From: an uncultured Pelagibacteraceae bacterium
GTDB lineage: Bacteria > Pseudomonadota > Alphaproteobacteria > Pelagibacterales > Pelagibacteraceae
Assembly: GCA_902591535.1 (NCBI GenBank)
Contig: CACJBA010000008.1
Span: 1-48,873, forward strand
Reading direction: 5' to 3'
DNA: 48,873 nt
The first letter of the stretch is position 1. Each line of letters opens with the position of its first letter. Of this stretch, positions 15,188 to 22,063 are shown piece by piece. Below the pieces are notes generated by a model. The model did not search any database. It was not told the DNA's origin and worked only from the letters and a program-made list of their open reading frames with translations. The position numbers and the translations under genes were made by a program.

Positions 15188-17943
15188 TATCTATAATTAA
15201 TTAATACCTTTTCAGAATCTCCTGTTAAAGAAGGATTTTGTTCTCTGCCAAGCTCTGCCGCTTTTTGAGAAACATTTTCATCCATATAAGCCAACAGTTC
15301 ACCGTTAGTTATTTTGTTATCCTGATTAGAATCTGCATTCCCTTCTAATCCTTTCATTAAGTAATATGAAAATATTCCATGTTTTGCTTCCTCTAAACCT
15401 GATGAAATTTGATCTAATTTAGATGCAGTAAATATTGTAAAGTTATCTGGTATTCCCTCTTGATCATCTGCAACAATTCTTATTGGTCTAGCAGAAGCAA
15501 GAAGCATTTTTTCATCCCTTGAAATACCACTATAACAAGTATCCATAAACATAGTTACAGATTTAGGATTTAGTTTAATAATTTGTTCAAATAGTTCTGT
15601 TCTTGATAAAGCAGTTCTGCTTAATAAATCTGGGTCGCTATCTTGAGGTAGGATATATAATTCTTCACCATTATTAGATGCTAAACCGTGACCTGCAAAG
15701 AATATTATTAATTCTGTTTGATTATTCTTAATTTTGCTTGGTAACCATTTGTTAATGGTACTAATTGATTTTATTAAACTTGCTTCTTCATCAATTAATA
15801 ATTTAATGTTAGCGTTTGGTATTCCAAATCCTTTTCTTGCATATTCATAAAAATACTGAGCATCTAAATTAGCAAAATTAGCAGCTGGTGTTTGTTCATA
15901 TTTTTCAATACCAATGATTAATGCTACTCTGTTTTTTTTAGATCTAGATTTAATTAATGAAGGGTTTAATTGCTCTAGTTTATCAGCAACTATAGTATCT
16001 TTAATATCAACAGTAACATTTACAATTTTTGGCTTAGATTTATTGCCCCATTGGTCAATTGCTACTATTTTTAATTGCTCATCTATAGGACTAAATCTTT
16101 TAATTTTAAACTTACCTTTTTTTACAGGTAATGTTTCTCCATCAATTTGAACGAATAACTTTTTAGATTTATCAATTACTTTACCCTCAATTTCATAAGT
16201 GCTGTCATTAACTGTTATGGCCTCAGCAATCTCTATTACGGGTGCTTCATTATCTTTATCTTCTGGTTTAAATTCCTCTTGTTTTGGTTCTTCCACTTTG
16301 GCAATTTTAGTCGTATTCTCGCACATTAGATTATATTTTTCAGGATAGTATTTGGGCATTTTTCTAGCTACTGCATTTTTACAGAATATTTCTTTAGTTA
16401 CTATTTCTCCGTTCCATTTATATAATCCTTTATAGTTATTGCTAGAGACTTGAGATTTATTATTATCATCTTTTTGTTTCGAAACTATATTATTTGTTTT
16501 ATCAAATTGGTTATTAAATTTCTGCGCTAAAAAATATAAGTCTGATTGATCAGAAATATTAAAATATGTCTTTTCACCATTAGAGCTTAAAGCAACAACT
16601 GTTTTTAAATCACATTTAGCATAGCTTCTATTTAGTCTTCTTTTTTCTCTGTATTCACAAAGCTCTTTGGCAATTTTTACATTTTCATTTAAATCTAAAT
16701 TATTGAACTCTTTCCAATAATTAATACCTGAACTTACATAATGAACTTTTATACCTTTAATATTTCTATTTTTTACTTTTTCAGCCACCTTCTGCGTTTG
16801 GCTTGGTTCTGCTTTAGCGATTTGGGTATTTTCGCAATCAAAGGTTTTTTTTAAACTGTCAAAATTTATTTTTAAATCGTTAAATTTTTGAGCAGATTTA
16901 ACTAGATTATCTGGTATAGAAGTTTTTTTTAAATAATTTATTTCATTTTCTATACGGTCAATATAGATTTTAATTTTATTTTTTAAATTATTACAGTTGT
17001 TAAAACTAAAATTTGCAGTATTTAATTTTTTATATTCAAACTCTTCTTTTTTATTAGTTAACTCTTGAAGATCCTCTTCAAAATTGCTTAATTTAGTGAA
17101 GAAAAGTTCTCTGTCAAAATTTTGGCTTGTTTCTTTTTTGACTGTTTGAGTGTTTTTCTTCTCAGACAACATTTCAATATCTATATTTTTACTTAAAGAT
17201 ACTTCTTTGATAAATCCTGCACCTGGACAATCATATTTGTAAGACTCGTATTTTGAACGATTTATTATATTGGTCGAAGTTGTTGGGTATTGTAACGGAA
17301 CACCTAAAATCATTTTACATCCTTGATCTTTTTCACCAATTCTGATCATTGTTATTCCAAGTTTTAAAAGAGCCTGGGGTCCATAACTATCTTTAGGATA
17401 TTTTTGATAAAATTCTAAAAATGCAGAAGCAGAATCTATATACAATTGTCTTGCTCTAAAAGTTTCTGCCAACCAATACTGAGCCTTACCGACATTTTTA
17501 TCTCCCGGATTTTCTACAATGAATTTCTCGAATAAATATTCTGCTCCAGAATAATCTTTTTTTTCTGCAGCCTTTAATCCTTTTTGAAAATCATTTAAAT
17601 TCTCCATTAAACTTTTTTCTTTTTTAGTCTTAGGCATTTCTACCCATTCAACCAACATATCTGTGCTTCTGGTTGTTTTTTGATTATTAGAAGGTTTTAA
17701 TGCTTTTATGTATTTATCAAATTCTTTTTCATACAAGCAATTACTATTTTTTTTTGTAGCTTTTTTACATTGTTTCATTGCATCACGTGATGCTGAACTT
17801 TTTGAAGTACCTATACCAATATATTTTTGATAAGTTTTTTTATTAAACACTTTTGCTATGTAAGATTGAGCAGCATACGAGTTTAAAGATAAAACCAATC
17901 CAAAACCAAGAATGATAAACAGATATGCTAGTAAGCGTTTCAC
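15187..17943 (-). CDS. Exported caspase-like protein with CpoB-like TPR region, 918 aa
   Basis: The start codon is GTG (17943-17941); a TAA stop lies just upstream in frame and no ATG is available. Signal peptide about 1-24. Residues about 25-75 hold a small Cys-containing domain with GTSKSSASRDAMKQC. Residues about 117-215 resemble the TPR region of CpoB/YbgF (YSGAEYLFEKFIVENPGD, AQYWLAETFRARQLYIDSASAFLEFYQKYP, in pieces). A coiled coil (280-370) and further Cys modules lead to an Ig-like domain (about 567-648) and the caspase domain (about 670-915). Dyad: His752 (IIFFAGHG) and Cys803 (MDTCYSG). EF-hand-type loop at 871-882. First gene of the unit caspase-caspase-lipoprotein. The CpoB-like part might tie it to envelope constriction or Tol-Pal, which is speculative. 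Confidence 0.85.
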   Translation of the reverse strand: MKRLLAYLFIILGFGLVLSLNSYAAQSYIAKVFNKKTYQKYIGIGTSKSSASRDAMKQCKKATKKNSNCLYEKEFDKYIKALKPSNNQKTTRSTDMLVEWVEMPKTKKEKSLMENLNDFQKGLKAAEKKDYSGAEYLFEKFIVENPGDKNVGKAQYWLAETFRARQLYIDSASAFLEFYQKYPKDSYGPQALLKLGITMIRIGEKDQGCKMILGVPLQYPTTSTNIINRSKYESYKYDCPGAGFIKEVSLSKNIDIEMLSEKKNTQTVKKETSQNFDRELFFTKLSNFEEDLQELTNKKEEFEYKKLNTANFSFNNCNNLKNKIKIYIDRIENEINYLKKTSIPDNLVKSAQKFNDLKINFDSLKKTFDCENTQIAKAEPSQTQKVAEKVKNRNIKGIKVHYVSSGINYWKEFNNLDLNENVKIAKELCEYREKRRLNRSYAKCDLKTVVALSSNGEKTYFNISDQSDLYFLAQKFNNQFDKTNNIVSKQKDDNNKSQVSSNNYKGLYKWNGEIVTKEIFCKNAVARKMPKYYPEKYNLMCENTTKIAKVEEPKQEEFKPEDKDNEAPVIEIAEAITVNDSTYEIEGKVIDKSKKLFVQIDGETLPVKKGKFKIKRFSPIDEQLKIVAIDQWGNKSKPKIVNVTVDIKDTIVADKLEQLNPSLIKSRSKKNRVALIIGIEKYEQTPAANFANLDAQYFYEYARKGFGIPNANIKLLIDEEASLIKSISTINKWLPSKIKNNQTELIIFFAGHGLASNNGEELYILPQDSDPDLLSRTALSRTELFEQIIKLNPKSVTMFMDTCYSGISRDEKMLLASARPIRIVADDQEGIPDNFTIFTASKLDQISSGLEEAKHGIFSYYLMKGLEGNADSNQDNKITNGELLAYMDENVSQKAAELGREQNPSLTGDSEKVLINYR

Positions 17944-17972
17944 AGTATTACTTTATCAAATGATTGTAGGAT

Positions 17973-18003
17973 TTTATAGGATAACTCTAACCATACTCTA
18001 ACG
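17973..18003 (-). promoter_or_regulatory. Promoter and candidate operator of the caspase-caspase-lipoprotein unit
   Basis: On the minus strand a TATAAA (-10, 17978-17973) lies about 30 bases before the GTG start. Upstream of it is a direct repeat GTTAGAGT (18002-17995 and 17991-17984), 11 bases apart, covering the expected -35 position. The pattern CGTTA-N6-GGTTA (18003-17988) is the same as at 8487-8502. Activator-type direct repeats over a poor -35 suggest control by an OmpR-family regulator. Confidence 0.45.
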
Positions 18004-18062
18004 AAAAGCAAAATTTCATAAAAAAAAAGCTCTGTTTTTTAGTTGAATTTATAATTTATACT

Positions 18063-18068
18063 TATAAA
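18063..18068 (+). promoter_or_regulatory. Candidate -10 box for tRNA-Ser
   Basis: TATAAA lies 11 bases before the tRNA 5' end. A TTGAAT at 18043-18048 is a possible -35 with a short 14-base spacer. Confidence 0.35.
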
Positions 18069-18079
18069 ACCTTGCTCAA

Positions 18080-18169
18080 GGAGAGATGGCTGAGCGGTTG
18101 AAAGCACCGGTCTTGAAAACCGGCAAAGGGGCAACTCTTTCCTGGGTTCGAATCCCAGTCTCTCCGCCA
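18080..18169 (+). tRNA. tRNA-Ser (anticodon UGA), CCA encoded
   Basis: Acceptor arms GGAGAGA and TCTCTCC pair fully; the discriminator is G and CCA is encoded at 18167-18169. The anticodon stem CCGGT/ACCGG encloses loop CTTGAAA with TGA at 18114-18116. A long variable arm, as expected of a class II serine tRNA, and a GGTTCGAATCC T-loop are present. It reads UCN codons. Confidence 0.97.
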
Positions 18170-18172
18170 TTA

Positions 18173-18433
18173 TCATTTCTTATATTTAAAATTTTTAAAT
18201 AACATTGTGACTTCATTATTTTCAATTGCAAAATCAGTTTTGAGGTCATTATAAAAATTATACAAGTTAGTATCATCAATATCTAATAGTTTTTCTAAAC
18301 TGATTAAATCTTTTTCATTTAAGTTATCAATATAGGTCTTAACAAAAGTTCCTAGAAGTTTATCCATTTCCTTTGTGCCTCTATAATTAGAACGATAAAT
18401 AATTTTTTTTTTTAATTCGTCTATATTGATCAT
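18173..18433 (-). CDS. sdhE: Succinate dehydrogenase flavinylation factor SdhE (SDHAF2 family)
   Basis: An 86-residue helical protein of the DUF339/SdhE family, which promotes covalent attachment of FAD to the succinate dehydrogenase flavoprotein. The diagnostic RGxxE motif is at Arg18-Gly19-Glu22 in YRGTKEMDKLLGTF. The pattern of the following acidic helices (LNEKDLISLEKLLDIDDTNLYNF) also fits. Divergent orientation to recG with only 25 bases between start codons is common for sdhE/recG in Alphaproteobacteria. It converges on tRNA-Ser with a 3-base gap. Cytoplasmic. Confidence 0.9.
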   Translation of the reverse strand: MINIDELKKKIIYRSNYRGTKEMDKLLGTFVKTYIDNLNEKDLISLEKLLDIDDTNLYNFYNDLKTDFAIENNEVTMLFKNFKYKK

Positions 18434-18444
18434 AAAATTTACAA

Positions 18445-18450
18445 TATAAT
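18445..18450 (+). promoter_or_regulatory. Candidate -10 box of recG, near-leaderless
   Basis: TATAAT ends 8 bases before the recG ATG (18459), placing the expected start of transcription at or within one or two bases of the initiation codon. The message would be leaderless or nearly so. Confidence 0.45.
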
Positions 18451-18458
18451 AGTAATCG

Positions 18459-20510
18459 ATGAAAAATAAGACAAATTATGAATATTTATTATCTGATTTA
18501 AATTCACTAAAAGGAGTTGGTATAAAAACTCAAAATCTTCTAAAAAAGAAAAATATAAATAATTTGTTTGATCTATTGTGGAAACTACCAAAGTCATACA
18601 CAGATAGAAGCCTATCATCAAAGATAAAAGATTTAAAAATAGGAGAAAATCAGACTGTTACAATAGTTCCTCAAAAATATAATTTTCCAAGAATAAGGAA
18701 ATTGCCAAACAGAGTATTATGTAGAGATGAAACAGGAGAAATTGATTGTGTTTTTTTTAATAGCTATGAAGGATATATAAAAAAAATACTTCCTTTAGGA
18801 AAAGAGATTACTTTAAGTGGAAAAATAGGTCATTTCAGAAATAAATATCAATTAACAAATCCCAAATATGTTTCAGAAGACTCTACATTAATTAAAAAAG
18901 TTCATAACAAATATTCCTTAACAGAAGGAATTAGCGAAAAAATTTATAATAAAATTATAAATCAAATTATTTCTAACCTACCAAATTTAAATGAATGGCA
19001 TTCAAGCTATATATTGAATAAATTTGGACATATAACTTGGAATCAAGCTATTAAAGAACTGCATCGACCAGAGAACATAGGCAAATATAAAGATAATTTT
19101 TATCAAAGGTTGGCTTTTGATGAGATATTTTCAACCTTTTTAGTTAATTCAGAAATAAGAAAAAAAATTAGAAAAGCTAAAAAAAAAAGTAAATCTATTA
19201 ATATTAAAAATCAAAATTCAATTATTGATAAATTAGAATTTAAATTAACCAAGGATCAGAATAAAGCGTTACACGAAATTAATACAGATCTAAACTCTAC
19301 AAATAAAATGTTCAGACTCCTTCAAGGTGATGTTGGTAGTGGTAAAACAATTGTTTCTTTAATTGCAGCATTAAATACAATTAACTCTGGATTTCAAGTA
19401 GCGTTCATGGCACCAACTGAAATATTAGCAAGACAACATTATAATCTAGCCAAAAAGATATTTTCAGAGACCAAAAAGATTAAAATAATTTCTGGTAAAT
19501 CTGAATACAAAGAAAAAAAAGAAATACTAAAAAATTTAGAAAACAATAAGGTTGATATTATTTTTGGTACGCATGCTATCTTTCAAAAAAAAGTTTTATT
19601 TAACAAGCTTGGATTAATAATTATAGATGAACAACATAAGTTTGGTGTAAATCAAAGAAAAAAACTATCTGATAAAGGAGGACCAGATTGTGATGTATTG
19701 TTAATGACTGCAACGCCAATACCTAGAACATTAACAATGACGATTTATGGAGATATGGATATTTCTATTATTAGAGAAAAACCAAAAAATAGGAAACCAA
19801 TAAAAACTTATAGTAAGCTAGAAAGTAAAATTGATGATATTTTGAAATTTATCAGTAAAGAAATAAATCTAGGAAATCAAATATTTTGGGTATGTCCATT
19901 AATTGAAGAGTCAAAAAAATTAGACCATTCGTCAGCCATTAAAAAATTCGAATTTTTAAAAAAAAAATATCCTAATCAAGTTGGATTATTACACGGAAAA
20001 ACAGATATTGAGGAAAAAGAAAAAATACTAAATGACTTTTTAAATAGAAAATTTCAAATATTAGTATCAACAACTATTATTGAAGTGGGAATTGATTTTC
20101 CCAATGCTAATGTAATCATTATAGAAAATGCTAATAAGTTCGGACTTTCTCAACTTCACCAACTAAGAGGTAGAGTTGGACGTGGTAATAAAGACTCTAC
20201 TTGTATTCTTATGCTTAAAAATAATTTAAGTGAAAACGCAAAAAAAAGAATAAATATTCTTAAAAAAACAAATGACGGATTTATAGTTTCAGAAGAAGAC
20301 ATGAAAATTAGAGGATTTGGTGATGTTCTTGGCTTTAAACAAAGTGGAATCAAAAATTTTAAATTAGCAGATCCAATACATAATAGTGATTTATTTTTAA
20401 TTGCAGAAAAAGAGATGAGAAGAATTGAAGATTCTAAAGAAAATATAGCTAAATTTAAACCATTAATTAAATTATATGATCGAGCTGATATTATAAACGA
20501 TATTGCTTAG
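18459..20510 (+). CDS. recG: ATP-dependent DNA helicase RecG
   Basis: RecG remodels stalled replication forks and Holliday junctions. An N-terminal wedge/OB region (about residues 10-140) is followed by the SF2 helicase core: Walker A GDVGSGKT at 290-297, the DEQH box in IIDEQHKFG, TATPIPRTLTM (motif III) and QLRGRVGRG (motif VI). A C-terminal DMKIRGFGDVLGFKQSG block is typical of RecG and Mfd. Length 683 aa is in the family range. It overlaps the convergent DUF502 gene by 4 bases. Confidence 0.97.
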   Translation: MKNKTNYEYLLSDLNSLKGVGIKTQNLLKKKNINNLFDLLWKLPKSYTDRSLSSKIKDLKIGENQTVTIVPQKYNFPRIRKLPNRVLCRDETGEIDCVFFNSYEGYIKKILPLGKEITLSGKIGHFRNKYQLTNPKYVSEDSTLIKKVHNKYSLTEGISEKIYNKIINQIISNLPNLNEWHSSYILNKFGHITWNQAIKELHRPENIGKYKDNFYQRLAFDEIFSTFLVNSEIRKKIRKAKKKSKSINIKNQNSIIDKLEFKLTKDQNKALHEINTDLNSTNKMFRLLQGDVGSGKTIVSLIAALNTINSGFQVAFMAPTEILARQHYNLAKKIFSETKKIKIISGKSEYKEKKEILKNLENNKVDIIFGTHAIFQKKVLFNKLGLIIIDEQHKFGVNQRKKLSDKGGPDCDVLLMTATPIPRTLTMTIYGDMDISIIREKPKNRKPIKTYSKLESKIDDILKFISKEINLGNQIFWVCPLIEESKKLDHSSAIKKFEFLKKKYPNQVGLLHGKTDIEEKEKILNDFLNRKFQILVSTTIIEVGIDFPNANVIIIENANKFGLSQLHQLRGRVGRGNKDSTCILMLKNNLSENAKKRINILKKTNDGFIVSEEDMKIRGFGDVLGFKQSGIKNFKLADPIHNSDLFLIAEKEMRRIEDSKENIAKFKPLIKLYDRADIINDIA

Positions 20511-21124
20511 GAATTCTTAGTTGATGTACCTGCTGAAACTATAAATTTAGAAGCCTCTTCAAAAGTCATATTAAGATAGATTACATCTTCTATTGGAAAC
20601 ATTAAAAGAAAGCCACTTGTAGGGTTTGGTGTGGTTGGAACAAAAACATTTATTAAATTCTTTCCAGTTTTATCTGCCATTTCACCTTTATTTTCTTTCG
20701 TTGCAAAACCAACTGCCCATACGCCTTTTCTCGGATATTCGATTAATACTACACTTTTTTTTGCATCATCCTTTTTCGAAAATGTTTCTGTCATTTGGAC
20801 GATTGCTGAATAGACTGTTCTTAAAAATGGAATTCTTTTAAACAAATCATCAATTAATTTTAAAATTCTTTTTCCAAAAAAAGAAACTGATAATCCACCA
20901 ACCATAGTTATCAAAAAAATGGAGATGACTATTTCAACACCAGGTATGTTAAATGGCAAGTAGCTGTTTGGGTTTATGTTTTTAGGAATTAGGTTAGAGG
21001 AAATTCCTATTAAAATTTTTGTAAGATATAATGTGAAACCAATAGGTATTAGAACAACAACACCTGCTATAAAATAATTTCGTAAAGTTAAGGAAATAGA
21101 TTTTTTTGGCGTTTTTTTTGACAT
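20507..21124 (-). CDS. DUF502 family membrane protein
   Basis: A 205-residue protein with two N-terminal membrane segments (about residues 17-38 and 63-82) and a soluble C-terminal part containing VLIEYPRKGVWAVGFAT and FVPTTPNPTSGFLLMFP, which are signatures of DUF502 proteins. The family is widespread in bacteria and plants (COV-like) with no agreed function. It ends convergent with recG (4-base overlap). A 25-codon ORF lies two bases upstream on the same strand. Confidence 0.88.
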   Translation of the reverse strand: MSKKTPKKSISLTLRNYFIAGVVVLIPIGFTLYLTKILIGISSNLIPKNINPNSYLPFNIPGVEIVISIFLITMVGGLSVSFFGKRILKLIDDLFKRIPFLRTVYSAIVQMTETFSKKDDAKKSVVLIEYPRKGVWAVGFATKENKGEMADKTGKNLINVFVPTTPNPTSGFLLMFPIEDVIYLNMTFEEASKFIVSAGTSTKNS

Positions 21125-21126
21125 AT

Positions 21127-21204
21127 TTAACTATAGCTAGCGTAAATAACAAAAAGAATTGCAATGATAAACAATACAACTAATATTTTGTTATTGAGAT
21201 TCAT
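21127..21204 (-). CDS. Putative 25-aa single-span membrane microprotein
   Basis: An ATG at 21204 opens a 25-codon frame with sequence MNLNNKILVVLF followed by IIAILFVIYASYS, then TAA. Residues about 6-22 form one hydrophobic helix after a short polar N-terminus with one lysine. It ends two bases before the DUF502 start, so the two could be co-translated. The short length makes chance possible in AT-rich DNA, but the composition is that of a genuine membrane peptide, and small ORFs are often missed. Confidence 0.4.
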   Translation of the reverse strand: MNLNNKILVVLFIIAILFVIYASYS

Positions 21205-21210
21205 TATAAT
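21205..21210 (+). promoter_or_regulatory. Candidate -10 box of the M48 metalloprotease gene
   Basis: TATAAT, followed by the ATG at 21234, would give a leader of about 17 bases. No clear -35. Confidence 0.4.
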
Positions 21211-21233
21211 ATTATTATCAATTTTAAAGACTT

Positions 21234-22061
21234 ATGAATAGAAGAAAATTTTTAACTTATGTTGGTTGTGGGTGTGGTAGCTTTTTTCTACATTCATGCA
21301 CTTCTGCACCTATTACTGACAGAAAACAATTAAAAATTATTCCTGAAGCGAAATTAAATGCGCAAGCTGCACAAATCTATGAAAAAGTAAAAGAAAAAGA
21401 GAAGATGAGCAGTGATAAAAAAACTTTAGATGAAATTAAAGAAATTGGTAAAAAAATGGAAGATTCGATTAGTGAGTATTTTTATAGATCCAACCTAAAC
21501 GATCCAACAGTAAATTTTGATTGGGAATATATATTAATAGATAACAAAAAAGTTAGGAATGCGTGGTGTATGCCTGGTGGTAAGATTGCAGTTTATACTG
21601 GCATACTTGATGTTACGAAAAATACAAATGGTTTGGCTGCTGTAATGGGTCATGAAGTTGCACATGCAGTTGCAAAACATTCTGTTGAAAGAGCAAGTAG
21701 AGGTGTTTTGTTAAACACTGGTGCAAGAATTATAGATATTGCTAGTGGAGGTGTTCTATCTGATATTAATAGAACAACCGGCATGGATACTGTTGGTTTA
21801 TTAGCACAACTAGGTATCATGAACCCTTTTAATAGAAAGCAGGAAAGTGAAGCTGATTATTTAGGTATGATTTTTTCATCCCTTTCAGGATATGATATTA
21901 GAGAAACAGTTAAAATTTGGGAGAGGATGAAAGAATTCAATAAAGGAAAGGAACCACCTCAATTTATGAGTACACACCCGTCTTCTGATACACGTATAAA
22001 AAAACTAAATGAATGGATGAACGAAGTAATTTTAGATTATCCACCAATTAAATTTTCGTAA
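21234..22061 (+). CDS. M48 family metalloprotease, probable Tat-exported lipoprotein
   Basis: Zinc metallopeptidase with HEVAH (His140, Glu141, His144) and the third ligand region ESEAD (Glu204), as in BepA/LoiP and Oma1-type M48 proteins that act on misfolded envelope proteins. The N-terminus MNRRKFLTYVG is a twin-arginine-type signal, and Cys22 in LHSC may be a lipobox cysteine. It would therefore be Tat-exported and lipid-anchored; a tatABC operon is also in this window. Length 275 aa fits the YcaL/LoiP-like single-domain group without TPRs. The -2 His in the lipobox is unusual, so lipidation is less certain than export. Confidence 0.88.
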   Translation: MNRRKFLTYVGCGCGSFFLHSCTSAPITDRKQLKIIPEAKLNAQAAQIYEKVKEKEKMSSDKKTLDEIKEIGKKMEDSISEYFYRSNLNDPTVNFDWEYILIDNKKVRNAWCMPGGKIAVYTGILDVTKNTNGLAAVMGHEVAHAVAKHSVERASRGVLLNTGARIIDIASGGVLSDINRTTGMDTVGLLAQLGIMNPFNRKQESEADYLGMIFSSLSGYDIRETVKIWERMKEFNKGKEPPQFMSTHPSSDTRIKKLNEWMNEVILDYPPIKFS

Positions 22062-22063
22062 TT

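Noticed and set aside
5389-18169. Caspase block as a tRNA-integrated genomic island
   Set aside because: The block lies on the 5' side of tRNA-Ser, no duplicated tRNA 3' end or att site was found, and there is no integrase.
18076-18279. 67-codon ORF on the minus strand across tRNA-Ser
   Set aside because: It is the antisense of the tRNA-Ser gene; its GGETGIRTQ-type peptide is a well-known annotation artefact. The real gene there is sdhE in another frame.
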